64,000 bases of DNA from Polycyclovorans algicola TG408 (GTDB lineage: Bacteria > Pseudomonadota > Gammaproteobacteria > Nevskiales > Nevskiaceae), in NCBI RefSeq assembly GCF_000711245.1, contig NZ_JOMH01000001.1, positions 310,001 to 374,000 of the forward strand. Direction: 5' to 3'. Below are positions 1 through 7,924 of the stretch, piece by piece (the first letter of the stretch is position 1; every line of letters begins with the position of its first letter). The notes beneath the pieces were generated by a model that was given only the letters and a program-made list of their open reading frames with translations, searched no databases and had not been told where the DNA came from. The position numbers were made by a program, and so were the translations under genes.

Positions 1-568
1 TGCTCGACAGTGCCGGGTCGATGCCGCGAATGATGACGAACCGGCCCTCACCCTGGTCGCGGGCAATCGACAGGCCCGGCACGCGCTGCAGGGCTTCGGC
101 CACGTTCTGGTCGGGCAACTGGCCGATAGCGTCGGCCGAGACGATGTTGCGCAGCGTGTCGGCGGCGCGCTGCTGGTTGAGTGCCCCGGCCTGACCGGCG
201 ACCTGACCGATGACCAGAATGTTGTCGATGGGCTGCACGTCGTCACCGATCAGGATGTCGAGGCGCGGCGCCTCACCCGCCACCACGGTGATGGGGGCTT
301 GCTCAACGGGAGCGCCCAGGTATTCGACGATGACCTGATAGTCGCCCGGCGCAACATTCTTGATGCGGTAGCGGCCGTCACGCGAGGTCACCGCGCGGTT
401 GCCGGAAGGCTCGATGCGAACGGTGGCGCCTTCGAATCCGATCTCGCCGGACTGGTCCAGAACGCGGCCGCGCAACTCCTGCGTTGCGGCGGGTGCCTGC
501 GCGCCCAGCGGCATGGCGCACAGCATCAACAACAGAACGCCACCACCTTGGCGTGCGAGCGGTTTCAT
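1..568 (-). CDS. TonB-dependent receptor, N-terminal part (runs off the window)
   Basis: Only the first 189 residues are in the window. Residues 1-24 are a signal peptide. Residues 31-105 form a carboxypeptidase-regulatory-like beta-sandwich (SRDGRYRIKNVAPGDY). From about residue 112 the TonB plug begins, with the typical stretches NVAEALQRVPGLSI and FVIIRGID. Known relatives sit in the outer membrane and import large substrates using TonB/ExbBD energy; receptors with this regulatory domain often take up glycans or other complex nutrients. The start is supported by an AGGGGAAG ribosome site on the minus strand. No TonB box can be assigned and the substrate is unknown. Confidence 0.9.
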   Translation of the reverse strand, partial: MKPLARQGGGVLLLMLCAMPLGAQAPAATQELRGRVLDQSGEIGFEGATVRIEPSGNRAVTSRDGRYRIKNVAPGDYQVIVEYLGAPVEQAPITVVAGEAPRLDILIGDDVQPIDNILVIGQVAGQAGALNQQRAADTLRNIVSADAIGQLPDQNVAEALQRVPGLSIARDQGEGRFVIIRGIDPALSS

Positions 569-671
569 CGGCTTCCCCTGAAATGGCGCGGCGCATGGCC
601 CGCGCGGCTAAATTTCAGGGCACGCTATCGGCCGTTCGTGAAAGACCGATGACAACCGTCAACACTCGCGA

Positions 672-1619
672 TTACCGCGTAAACGCAAACCCGACGCCGA
701 TGCGGGTGATCGACCGGTCATAGTCGATGAGGCTTTCGCCGTAGCCGTGGAACAGGCTGAGCATGTAGAACATGTAACCGTCGGCCGACGGCCAGGTGTA
801 GTTGAGCATCACCGCACCTTTGCCGGTCGACGGGTTGCCCCGCACCATCAGGTGGCCGAGGCTGCCGCCGCCGAGTTGGCGTTGCACATGCGCTTCGGCG
901 TAGCCCATGAAACGGTGAATGTCGGGGTTGTCATCGCCCTTGGGGTCCATCGCGTCGTCCTTGCGATCTTCCGGCAGCCGATACCAGATCTTGATGTAAC
1001 GCAGGTTGCGGCCCTTGGCCTGAAACGGGGTGACGTAGACCCGATTCCAGCTGCGTGACTCGGGCAGGCTCTGGCCGTTGGATTCGTGCTCCAGCCCCAC
1101 ATCGACTCCCCAGTGGTGCCAGACCTCGGGGTCGGGCGTCCAGCGGTAGAACACTTCGGGGTTGTAGTTGGTTTCGCGGAAGGGTCGCGAGCGGTCCTGA
1201 TCGTAAATTTGCCAGAACGATTTCTGCGTGTAGCCGAAGAAGAAATTGGTGACGAACAGGCGCTGTTTAGCGCTGATCTGAAACACCATTTCGGTGTCCA
1301 GTCCTTCCACGCCACGTCCGTAGGCGACCGGCAACATGTACATCGGCCGATGGGTCGACAGGCCGCGCGAGACCGAAATGATGGAATAGGCGTTGGGGTC
1401 ACGTTTGCCGATCTGGAAGCCGTCATCGGCCAGCCCGTCCTCCTCCTGCGGCGGCGGCGCGCCAGACGGAGTCGGCGCGAGGGGACTGGCCTCGAAGGGC
1501 TGAGGTCCGGCCGGTCCGAAACTTCCGTTTTCAGCCGTTTCGGCGTGCGCGCCAGTTGCCAAGGCCAGGCACAGCAGGGCGAAAAACGGGACGGATCGTG
1601 AGGTGGAGGGCGGGCGCAT
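672..1619 (-). CDS. pldA: Outer membrane phospholipase A (PldA/OMPLA)
   Basis: A 315-residue protein with a signal peptide (residues 1-20) and an acidic, proline-rich linker before the barrel. The catalytic signature of OMPLA is visible as HESNGQ followed by a WNR segment, which supplies the His-Ser-Asn triad. The C-terminus ends in aromatic-rich beta strands. The family is a 12-stranded outer-membrane barrel that hydrolyses phospholipids mislocalised to the outer leaflet when it dimerises with calcium. I chose the ATG at 1619 because the signal peptide begins there; the open frame extends upstream without protein-like content. It lies 19 bases after the stop of an AbiEi-like gene on the same strand, so the two may share a transcript. 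Confidence 0.93.
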   Translation of the reverse strand: MRPPSTSRSVPFFALLCLALATGAHAETAENGSFGPAGPQPFEASPLAPTPSGAPPPQEEDGLADDGFQIGKRDPNAYSIISVSRGLSTHRPMYMLPVAYGRGVEGLDTEMVFQISAKQRLFVTNFFFGYTQKSFWQIYDQDRSRPFRETNYNPEVFYRWTPDPEVWHHWGVDVGLEHESNGQSLPESRSWNRVYVTPFQAKGRNLRYIKIWYRLPEDRKDDAMDPKGDDNPDIHRFMGYAEAHVQRQLGGGSLGHLMVRGNPSTGKGAVMLNYTWPSADGYMFYMLSLFHGYGESLIDYDRSITRIGVGFAFTR

Positions 1620-1638
1620 GGAAGGGCTCGGCAGTTGT

Positions 1639-2265
1639 TCAGGAAAGGGGCGTGACCAGCGCATCCAGATAAGGTCGCATGACCCGCTCGACGCGGCAGA
1701 TGCGCGCGTAATGCTGCAGCCTGTCGAGGTGCACCTGATTCCGCTGCAATGCGGCGCGCAAGGCGTCGACGGCAATGTGCGGGCCAATCTTGTTGCGGAA
1801 CTTGAACAGGTCGGCCAGGGTTTTTTCGAGGCTGTACACCGGCACAGCCACGCCGTGCATGACCAGTACGTCAACCCCTTCGGTGAACGCCTCATCGCCC
1901 ATCCGTGCGATCCACAGACTGGGCTCGGCGAGTCGCGGCTTGGCGGCGCGGCGCTCGATGGCCAGGTCCACCGGCTGCAGCGGCATGGGCATGACCTTGT
2001 GAATTGCCAGCGCGCTGCGCAGACAGATCACGCCATTGGGCACGGCACGGGCGACGCTGGCCCATACCAGCGGTGGGTCCATGCGGACGCCGGCGGGAAC
2101 GTACCGTCCGCGACCAATTTTCTTGATCAGGCCGCGCGCCAACAGGCGGCGCAGCACCTCGGCCTGGATGCCCAGCGGCGCGAGGTCGACGGGGCGCAGC
2201 ACACCCTGGCGATTGGCCAGCGCCATGACCCGCTCGGAGTGACTCGAATGCATCGGCAATGACAT
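1639..2265 (-). CDS. AbiEi-like antitoxin / transcriptional regulator without its toxin
   Basis: A 208-residue protein resembling the AbiEi antitoxin family of type IV toxin-antitoxin systems. The N-terminal third is a winged-helix segment (LARGLIKKIGRGRYV), followed by the typical middle region (SALAIHKVMP) and a C-terminal part containing YSLEKTLADLFKFR. AbiEi normally represses its own operon by binding inverted repeats and counteracts a downstream AbiEii nucleotidyltransferase. No AbiEii gene is present: the next gene, 19 bases away, is pldA. It may therefore be an orphan antitoxin or a stand-alone regulator. The region upstream is strikingly AT-rich and holds an inverted repeat. Confidence 0.8.
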   Translation of the reverse strand: MSLPMHSSHSERVMALANRQGVLRPVDLAPLGIQAEVLRRLLARGLIKKIGRGRYVPAGVRMDPPLVWASVARAVPNGVICLRSALAIHKVMPMPLQPVDLAIERRAAKPRLAEPSLWIARMGDEAFTEGVDVLVMHGVAVPVYSLEKTLADLFKFRNKIGPHIAVDALRAALQRNQVHLDRLQHYARICRVERVMRPYLDALVTPLS

Positions 2266-2471
2266 GCGCCGGGAGTGTTGGTTTTGGAGAACTCAGCACA
2301 AAATACAATAACTCATCACTCATGTCATAGATTAAATAATTCTTATAACCAACTGTGATTGATAAGATTATTGTTGACGGCAATAAATCATTGACCGTCA
2401 AACGTTAGATGTGAAGCGTCGTCATGACACTAGGCTATCCTTGACGTCTGACTGGGATCGGGCGAACCGGC
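2266..2471. promoter_or_regulatory. AT-rich divergent regulatory region with an inverted repeat
   Basis: This 206-base spacer separates the AbiEi-like gene from the divergent cyclase gene. Its part from about 2280 to 2400 is far richer in A and T than the flanking genes. TTGACGG at 2374-2380 is repeated inverted as CCGTCAA at 2395-2401, so the arm centres are 21 bases apart, about two helical turns. That spacing suits a dimeric regulator. AbiEi proteins are known to bind inverted repeats in their own promoters, so autoregulation is a reasonable inference. No promoter hexamers with ideal spacing could be fixed on either strand. Confidence 0.5.
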
Positions 2472-3803
2472 GTGGTTCAACATTATCTTTCTGCCGTTTT
2501 TGCCGTGGGGATGGCGCTCGCCTTCTGGTCGGCCGACCGCCGCTCGCCCACCAGCATCGCGCTGGCGGTGGCACTGGGTTCGTTGGGTATTTCCATCGCC
2601 CTGCAGGTGATGCTGTTCGATCCGCGATTCACCGACCTGCTGTTGCCATGGTCGGCGCCCATGGCGATCTTCGAGGGCCTGACCATCGCCGCGGTTCTGG
2701 AGTGGCTGCTGCGCTTGCGGCGCACCCTGCCGGCCGGAGCCGGGGTGAATATCCGCTTCGGTGATCGCGCCCTGCGCTGTGGGCAGGCATCGGCACTGGT
2801 TTACGTGCTGCTGTCGTTTGCCGCGCCCGAGCTGCGCGTCGAGGCGTTCTTGCAGGCCTATGATCAGCACGGCTGGGCCTTTGTCCAACAGCCGGGCTTC
2901 TGGCTGTTTGCGGCGCCGATCCTGGCCGCCACCTTTTTCGGTTTGATTGGCGTGGTGCTGCTGCTGCGCCGCCGGCCCGACCGCGCCGAAGGCGTGCGGC
3001 TGATCGCGATGAGCATCGCCGTGCCGTTTCTGGTCGCCGGCTTTGTGTTGCCCACCGACTACGCCGCCATGAGCGTGGTCCTCGGCGAGGTCTGCTTTCT
3101 GGTCGGGGCGGTGCGTTATCACGTCCTGCAGGGGCAACGCGGGCAATTCATGAGTCGCTTTTTGTCACCACAGGTGGCGCGGCTGGTCGCCGAGCGCGGG
3201 CTGGACCGCGCCATGCAGGAAAACCAGTTGGAGATCAGCGTCATTGCCTGCGACCTGCGCGGGTTTACCGCCTATGCCGGCGCGGTCGACTCCCACCAGG
3301 TGCTGCGCGTGCTGCGTGAGTACTACGACGCCGTCGGCCGCGTGGTGGGCATGTTTGGCGGCACCATCAAGGACTATGCCGGCGACGGCGTGCTGATTCT
3401 GGTCGGTGCGCCGCTACCCATCGAGCACCACGCGCGTTGCGCCGTCGAAATGGCGCGACAGATTCGCCAGGAGACACGACGGCTGATTCACCAGTGGAAT
3501 GTTCCCGGCCATCCGCTGGGCATCGGCATCGGCGTTGGCACCGGCGTGGTGACCGTCGGCGTGATTGGCGCCGCCAGCCGCTTGGAATACACCGCCGTGG
3601 GCTCGACCGTAAACCTTGCCGCGCGGCTCTGCGCCGGCGCGGCCGATGGCGAGATTCTCGTCGACCAGCGCACCGTGGCCTATGTGGGCGAGACCGGACT
3701 GTCGGTGCGCGCACCGGTGCGGGTCAAAGGCATCACTGAGCCGGTGCCGCATTTCGCCCTGTTTGCCGAGCAACGCGGAGTCGAAGCGGCGCCAAGCGCC
3801 TGA
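2472..3803 (+). CDS. Membrane-anchored class III adenylate/guanylate cyclase
   Basis: A 443-residue protein with about six transmembrane helices in residues 1-215 and a class III cyclase catalytic domain in residues 245-430. The catalytic domain shows CDLRGFTAY and IKDYAGDGVL, which carry the two metal-binding aspartates, and YTAVGSTVNLAARL, which contributes the transition-state and substrate residues. The product should be cAMP (possibly cGMP) from the nucleoside triphosphate. The N-terminus looks like an integral membrane sensor, not a HAMP or CHASE domain. The start is a GTG; an internal ATG at codon 14 is an alternative. The MFS gene follows after 44 bases. Confidence 0.88.
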   Translation: MVQHYLSAVFAVGMALAFWSADRRSPTSIALAVALGSLGISIALQVMLFDPRFTDLLLPWSAPMAIFEGLTIAAVLEWLLRLRRTLPAGAGVNIRFGDRALRCGQASALVYVLLSFAAPELRVEAFLQAYDQHGWAFVQQPGFWLFAAPILAATFFGLIGVVLLLRRRPDRAEGVRLIAMSIAVPFLVAGFVLPTDYAAMSVVLGEVCFLVGAVRYHVLQGQRGQFMSRFLSPQVARLVAERGLDRAMQENQLEISVIACDLRGFTAYAGAVDSHQVLRVLREYYDAVGRVVGMFGGTIKDYAGDGVLILVGAPLPIEHHARCAVEMARQIRQETRRLIHQWNVPGHPLGIGIGVGTGVVTVGVIGAASRLEYTAVGSTVNLAARLCAGAADGEILVDQRTVAYVGETGLSVRAPVRVKGITEPVPHFALFAEQRGVEAAPSA

Positions 3804-3847
3804 GTTGTCACACGCACAGCGGCACGAGGCGATAGGCTCGCCGCTGC

Positions 3848-4993
3848 ATGAGATCCCCCAACGACGCCCGCCAATGGCCGCTGCTGCTGGCCAGTACCCT
3901 CACCGTGATGGCCGGTGCCGCCCTGGCGCCGGCCTTGCCCACCCTTCAGGCGGCGTTTCACGACACGCCGCATGCCGACGTGCTCACCCGGCAACTGCTG
4001 ACCGTGCCGGCCCTGTTCATCGTGCTGGCAGCGCCCATCGCCGGTTGGCTGGTGGACCGCGTCGGTCGGGTGCGCTTGCTGGCCGCGTCGATCCTGCTTT
4101 ACGTGCTGGCCGGCAGCGTTGGTGGATTGCTGGATCGGCTGGACGCAATACTCGTCAGCCGCGCGCTGCTGGGCGTCGCGGTGGCGGGCATCATGACCAG
4201 CGTCACCACCTTGATTGCCGACTACTTTGACGGGGTGACTCGCGAGCAGGTGTTCGGGCGCCAAGGCGCATTCATGAGCTTCGGCGGCGTCGTATTTCTG
4301 ATTGGCGGCGGGCTGGCGGCCGACGTGCACTGGCGCGCCACGTTTCTGGTGTACACCGTGCCCGTCATGCTGCTGTGGTGGGCCGCGCGCCTGCCCGAAC
4401 CCTTGGTCAGGCAACCCCTGTCGATGGCGGTCACCCAGCGTCTGCCGCGCGTCAAGGTGGGGCTGATCTACGGCGCCGGTCTTACCGGCATGATGATGTT
4501 CTACGTCATTCCCGTGCAGTTGCCCTACCGACTGGTGGAAATATCGGGCGCCAACGGCACCGTCACCGGTTTCACCATCGCGTTGAGCAACGTGGCCGGA
4601 ACGATTGCGGGGCTGTCGTTTGCGCGGTTACGGCGACACCTGCAACCACTTCACATCGTCACGCTGGTGTACGTGCTGATGGCCAGCGGTTATGTCCTGA
4701 TCGGCCTCGCCCAACACATCCCGATGGTGTTGGCCGGACTGGCGCTTTCCGGGTTCGGCTTGGGACTGACCGTGCCCAACCTGTCGACCTGGCTGTCGAG
4801 CTTCACCCCACCCGAGATGCGCGGGAGGATGATGGGCGGCCTCACCGCAGCCGTCTTCATTGGGCAATTCGTGTCGCCGCTGGTCGCCCAGCCTTTCGTC
4901 GATGCGCACGGCACCGCCGGGCCGTTTCTGGCGGCTGCGGTGCTGTTGACGTTGCTGGCCGGGCTGGCGTGGGGGTTGCGGAACCGGGCCTAA
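3848..4993 (+). CDS. MFS transporter (DHA1-like drug/metabolite exporter)
   Basis: A 381-residue protein with about 12 hydrophobic helices and the MFS loop signature GWLVDRVGRVRLL between helices 2 and 3. The second half has a related loop around RGRMMGGLTAAVF. The length fits the small 12-helix DHA1 subgroup that exports drugs or metabolites by proton antiport. It follows the cyclase gene by 44 bases in the same direction. Nothing identifies the substrate. A GC-rich hairpin follows the stop codon. Confidence 0.85.
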   Translation: MRSPNDARQWPLLLASTLTVMAGAALAPALPTLQAAFHDTPHADVLTRQLLTVPALFIVLAAPIAGWLVDRVGRVRLLAASILLYVLAGSVGGLLDRLDAILVSRALLGVAVAGIMTSVTTLIADYFDGVTREQVFGRQGAFMSFGGVVFLIGGGLAADVHWRATFLVYTVPVMLLWWAARLPEPLVRQPLSMAVTQRLPRVKVGLIYGAGLTGMMMFYVIPVQLPYRLVEISGANGTVTGFTIALSNVAGTIAGLSFARLRRHLQPLHIVTLVYVLMASGYVLIGLAQHIPMVLAGLALSGFGLGLTVPNLSTWLSSFTPPEMRGRMMGGLTAAVFIGQFVSPLVAQPFVDAHGTAGPFLAAAVLLTLLAGLAWGLRNRA

Positions 4994-5000
4994 GGTGTGG

Positions 5001-5027
5001 TCTCCCGGCGGGCATTGGGCCGGGAGA
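5001..5027 (+). terminator. GC-rich hairpin after the MFS gene
   Basis: A perfect 9-bp inverted repeat (TCTCCCGGC and GCCGGGAGA) with a 9-base loop lies 7 bases after the MFS stop codon. There is no T-tract after it, so it may work as a weak or Rho-assisted terminator or as an mRNA 3' stabiliser. Confidence 0.5.
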
Positions 5028-5497
5028 GAAATGCCTCATGGCCGCAGGTACGACTCGCGGCACGTTGGGCCGTTTTCGGAGGCGCGGTGTCGGACAGGCC
5101 GTTGGGCGCCCTACATGGGTGCGGCAAATACTGGGAAACGGTTTGGCACCACGTTGGCTGCCCCCGCACTGTTTGTCGGCGCTTGAGCCTGAACCGTCCT
5201 TCGGTACGGTTGTCGGGGCAAGGCTTGGCTCCTAGCCTAACTCTCGGGACACCAGCCCGACTGGTGAGGCGTTCGCGCAAGGGGGTTCAGGCTCATGGGG
5301 CAGCAGCGTACTCATCGTCGGCAATGGCTCGTCGTAGTGAACGCCGGTACTTCCCCGCCGACATGTTCTGCGTCTTTCTGGAGCGCTGTCAGCTGGTTCA
5401 CTTCGGTCCTGTCGAGCCGTTCACCCGGCGGCCCTCTGGTGTTTCTCCTGCACCACGACCGTCGGGTTTCGCGCCTTCACGGACAAGGCGCCAGCGC
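5028..5497 (+). other. Long untranslated or leader region before the zincin gene
   Basis: About 470 bases without a convincing gene. An open frame runs through it in the same phase as the zincin lipoprotein, but its translation is arginine/proline-rich and not protein-like, and the lipoprotein signal starts only at 5498. The region contains the structured segment 5184-5295, annotated separately. A 69-codon ORF from 5295 to 5504 also looks spurious. Confidence 0.5.
5184..5295 (+). ncRNA. Candidate structured leader element A
   Basis: TGAGCCTGAACC (5184-5195) is repeated as its exact reverse complement at 5284-5295, giving a 12-bp closing stem around 88 bases. Inside are CACCAG-cccga-CTGGTG (5250-5266) and a competing small hairpin AACCGT/ACGGTT (5192-5197 with 5206-5211). 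The internal string GTACGGTTGT followed by G-rich sequence, and a later TAAC...GG.GAC stretch, recur upstream of the subtilase gene (9762-9805). This does not match any riboswitch class I know. It may be a folded leader RNA or a protein-binding region; the evidence is sequence symmetry only. Confidence 0.4.
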
Positions 5498-6466
5498 ATG
5501 TTGACCACGATTCGGTGGTTCCGCCTGAACGCACTGCTGGTATTGGGCGGCGTGCTCGCGGCTTGCGGTGGTGGTGGGGGCAACCCGGGCTCGGCGCCGT
5601 CGGACAGTCGGTCACTGGCGGACCGCCCTGACCGCGAGCCAGGTCTTTACCAGGTGCACGTCATCTATGCAGTGCCGTCGGATCGCCCGGATCGCCGGCT
5701 CGACGTCGACGGCACGCTGTCGGGCTCGCTGGCCTCGGCACAGGCCTTTTTTGCCGACGCAGGTGAGGGGATCGCCTTGCGTCTGGACGAGACCCTGGCG
5801 GGTGCCGTTGACATCAGTTTTCTGGCCTTGCCGCGGCCCGACGCCGACTACGCCGAGTTTGGCCTGTTCGCCCGCGAGGCCATTCAGTCCGAAGTGCTCA
5901 ACGCGGGATTCAATGACGGGCGCAAGCTCTACCTCGTGTACTACGACGGCACCAACCCGGCGGCCTGCGGTGGTGCGCCGCCGCTGACGACCGGCGATCC
6001 GGTGACGGTTCTCTACCTGAACGGGCTTTCGGGCACTGCGGAGGCGTGTGAGCAGAATCCTCTGCGACGCGCCGACGAGACTGCAGGCTACTGGGAGTGG
6101 GCGGCGATCCACGAGGTGGTGCACGCGCTCGGCTTCGCCGACCCCTGCGGCCCCAACCATGCTGAGGAACGCCCCGGCCACACCGGTGACCTCAATTTTG
6201 ACCTGATGTACGCGGGAACCGAGCCATGGCTGCCGACGGTTGTAGACCCCGGGCAAGACGACTACTTCGGGGCCAACGTCGCGGCCGGATGCGCCCGCAA
6301 CCTGTTGCTCAGCGCGTTCATCACCCCGCAGTCGGGTGACCAGGTGCCGGTCAACTTCCGCAGCCGCGTGCCGCAGTTCATGGCGCAGTCGTCGGCAATG
6401 CCGGACGCACGTCGCGCCCATGTGTTGCATCAGGGATGCATTCTGCCGCCGCCTCAGACTGAGTAG
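5498..6466 (+). CDS. Secreted lipoprotein with snapalysin-like zinc protease motif
   Basis: A 322-residue protein whose N-terminus ends in a lipobox (GVLAAC), so it is probably lipidated and exported. At residue 205 it has HEVVHALGFAD, which fits the HExxHxxGxxD zinc signature of snapalysin-type (M7) and related metzincin-like proteases. Several cysteines in the mature part (around PAACGG, EACEQ, DPCGP, AGCARN and the C-terminal QGCILPP) suggest disulfides. I do not recognise the rest of the fold. The ATG at 5498 is chosen because the signal sequence begins there. It is followed by an outer-membrane barrel gene. Protease activity is inferred from the motif. Confidence 0.7.
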   Translation: MLTTIRWFRLNALLVLGGVLAACGGGGGNPGSAPSDSRSLADRPDREPGLYQVHVIYAVPSDRPDRRLDVDGTLSGSLASAQAFFADAGEGIALRLDETLAGAVDISFLALPRPDADYAEFGLFAREAIQSEVLNAGFNDGRKLYLVYYDGTNPAACGGAPPLTTGDPVTVLYLNGLSGTAEACEQNPLRRADETAGYWEWAAIHEVVHALGFADPCGPNHAEERPGHTGDLNFDLMYAGTEPWLPTVVDPGQDDYFGANVAAGCARNLLLSAFITPQSGDQVPVNFRSRVPQFMAQSSAMPDARRAHVLHQGCILPPPQTE

Positions 6467-6528
6467 CGCGTTGGTTGGCGACCGGTTGACACCCCGTTTT
6501 CAGTGAGTCCACCCAAGAGGAGCAGAAG

Positions 6529-7089
6529 ATGAAGATTTCAATCGCAGGTTTGGCGGTAGCCATTGCCGTTGGTGTGATGGTGACGCCGCCGATCAGTCTC
6601 GCCCAGGCACCGCAGAGCGGCCTCTACATCGGCGGCGGTATCGGCTACAACCGTTTCGAAGGCGAAGATTTTCCCACCAGTCAGAATCAAGTCGAAGACC
6701 TTGAGGACGAGCGGGTCAGCTACAAGGGCATCGCGGGTGTAACGCTGGGGTCATTGTTCGCGCTCGAAGGCCAGTACATCCAGTTCGGCGATTTCGAGGA
6801 GGGCGCCGTCGAGGCCGACGTCACCGGCTTCACGGCCAGCGCACTGATCCATCTGCCGATCAGTTCCAATTTCAGCCTGTTTGGCAAAGCCGGCGCCCTG
6901 CTGTGGGACCGCGAGATCAGCATCAATGGGCAGTCGGCGGCCGATGACGACGGCACCGACTTCACCTTTGGTCTCGGCGCACGGCTGGCGCTGAGCCGCT
7001 CGTTGGGGCTGCGCCTCGACTACGAACGGTTCACGCTCGATGACACCGACATCGATACGGCGTCGGTCAATCTGTTGTTCCACTTCTGA
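6529..7089 (+). CDS. Outer membrane beta-barrel protein (OmpA-like/porin family fold)
   Basis: A 186-residue protein with a signal peptide cleaved near SLAQA and a mature part of alternating amphipathic strands, beginning GLYIGGGIGYNRF and ending in a C-terminal aromatic (LLFHF), the usual barrel assembly signal. The size fits an 8-stranded barrel of the OmpA-transmembrane or OmpW/attachment-invasion class. No peptidoglycan-binding domain is present. A strong ribosome site (AAGAGGAG) stands 6 bases before the ATG. The function is unknown; structural or adhesion roles are typical of the class. Confidence 0.8.
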   Translation: MKISIAGLAVAIAVGVMVTPPISLAQAPQSGLYIGGGIGYNRFEGEDFPTSQNQVEDLEDERVSYKGIAGVTLGSLFALEGQYIQFGDFEEGAVEADVTGFTASALIHLPISSNFSLFGKAGALLWDREISINGQSAADDDGTDFTFGLGARLALSRSLGLRLDYERFTLDDTDIDTASVNLLFHF

Positions 7090-7119
7090 CACCACGCCGG
7101 GTCGTCGGTGATGGCCTGT

Positions 7120-7148
7120 CCGGGGTACACACCGATGCGTGTCCCCGG
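7120..7148 (+). terminator. Imperfect GC-rich hairpin after the barrel gene
   Basis: CCGGGG-T-ACAC pairs with GTGT-CCCCGG across an 8-base loop with one bulged base, 30 bases after the stop of the outer-membrane barrel gene. There is no clear T-run, so efficiency is uncertain. Confidence 0.4.
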
Positions 7149-7205
7149 CGGACCGGCACCGCAGACCCTCGGCAGAGGCGAAAGGTCGGGCGCGCAGCAC
7201 GGGGT

Positions 7206-7236
7206 GCACATCGTGATCGGGTCGGTCACGATGTGC
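7206..7236. promoter_or_regulatory. 11-bp perfect inverted repeat upstream of the response regulator
   Basis: GCACATCGTGA (7206-7216) and TCACGATGTGC (7226-7236) are perfect inverted copies separated by 9 bases, so the half-site centres are 20 bases apart, close to two DNA turns. The repeat ends 36 bases before the response regulator ATG and is followed by a short palindrome GTCCGGAC (7247-7254). There is no T-tract. An operator for a dimeric regulator, perhaps the encoded one, is the simplest reading; an RNA hairpin is the alternative. Confidence 0.5.
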
Positions 7237-7272
7237 CTACACGGGTGTCCGGACCACCGCGGCAGGTAGGGG

Positions 7273-7896
7273 ATGACACAGCCCACCACCAGCAGCTACA
7301 GCCTGTTGTTCATCGATGACCATCCCATCTATTGCGACGGGTTGGCGTTCGCGCTGCGCCACTGGATGCCCAACCTGAAGCTGGTGACCGTGGTCAATGG
7401 CGCCCAGGCACTTGCCGTGTTGCAAGGCTGTGATGTCGATCTTGTGCTCTCCGATTACCGGCTGCCGGACGATGATGGAATTAGCGTACTGAGCCGCATC
7501 GCCGCGCGGCACCCGTCGGTCGCTCTGGGTGTGTTGTGCTCCGACGTGACCCCTCTGCTGGCCCAGAAAGCGCAGCGCATCGGCGCCGTCGCCTGTCTTT
7601 CGAAGGAGCGGGACATGGCCTCGATGGCAGAGGTACTGGGGCGCCTGTTCAGTGGCGAAACGGTTTTTGATGCGGTTCCGCTGTGCGCCACGCGCAACGG
7701 CATCAGCGAGCATCGGCTCACCATCATCCGGCTGGCGGCCGATGGCCAGTCAAACAAGGAAATTGCGCGGGTGCTGGGCATCTCCGAGAGAACGGTCAAG
7801 GATCACTGGTCGATCGTTTTCGAGCGGCTCGGCGTCGTCAACCGGATACAGGCCATCCGGCAGGCGCAGAAACAGGGACTGATCGAATCCACGTGA
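7273..7896 (+). CDS. NarL/FixJ-type response regulator (REC + LuxR HTH)
   Basis: A 207-residue protein. Residues 8-125 form a receiver domain: the acidic pair in FIDDHP, the phosphoacceptor aspartate at residue 61 in LVLSDYRLP, and the conserved lysine in CLSKER. Residues 140-205 are a LuxR-type helix-turn-helix (GQSNKEIARVLGISERTVKDH). On phosphorylation it should dimerise and bind promoter DNA. The hybrid histidine kinase follows within 30 bases and is the likely partner. Genes for two secreted proteases lie on either side of the pair and are possible targets, which is an inference from position only. Confidence 0.93.
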   Translation: MTQPTTSSYSLLFIDDHPIYCDGLAFALRHWMPNLKLVTVVNGAQALAVLQGCDVDLVLSDYRLPDDDGISVLSRIAARHPSVALGVLCSDVTPLLAQKAQRIGAVACLSKERDMASMAEVLGRLFSGETVFDAVPLCATRNGISEHRLTIIRLAADGQSNKEIARVLGISERTVKDHWSIVFERLGVVNRIQAIRQAQKQGLIEST

Positions 7897-7924
7897 TCAC
7901 CTTCCCTTCTTGCGGCGGAGGCGG

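Noticed and set aside
5184-5295. Known riboswitch (cobalamin, c-di-GMP-I, TPP, SAM, guanidine)
   Set aside because: None of the conserved cores of these classes that I can recall is present, and the downstream genes do not fit.
4997-5497. Open frame continuous with the zincin lipoprotein gene, an N-terminal extension
   Set aside because: The extension is arginine/proline-rich with no domain, and the lipoprotein signal would end up internal, so the ATG at 5498 is far more likely.
5295-5504. 69-codon plus ORF after leader element A
   Set aside because: The composition is not protein-like and it ends inside the next gene's start.
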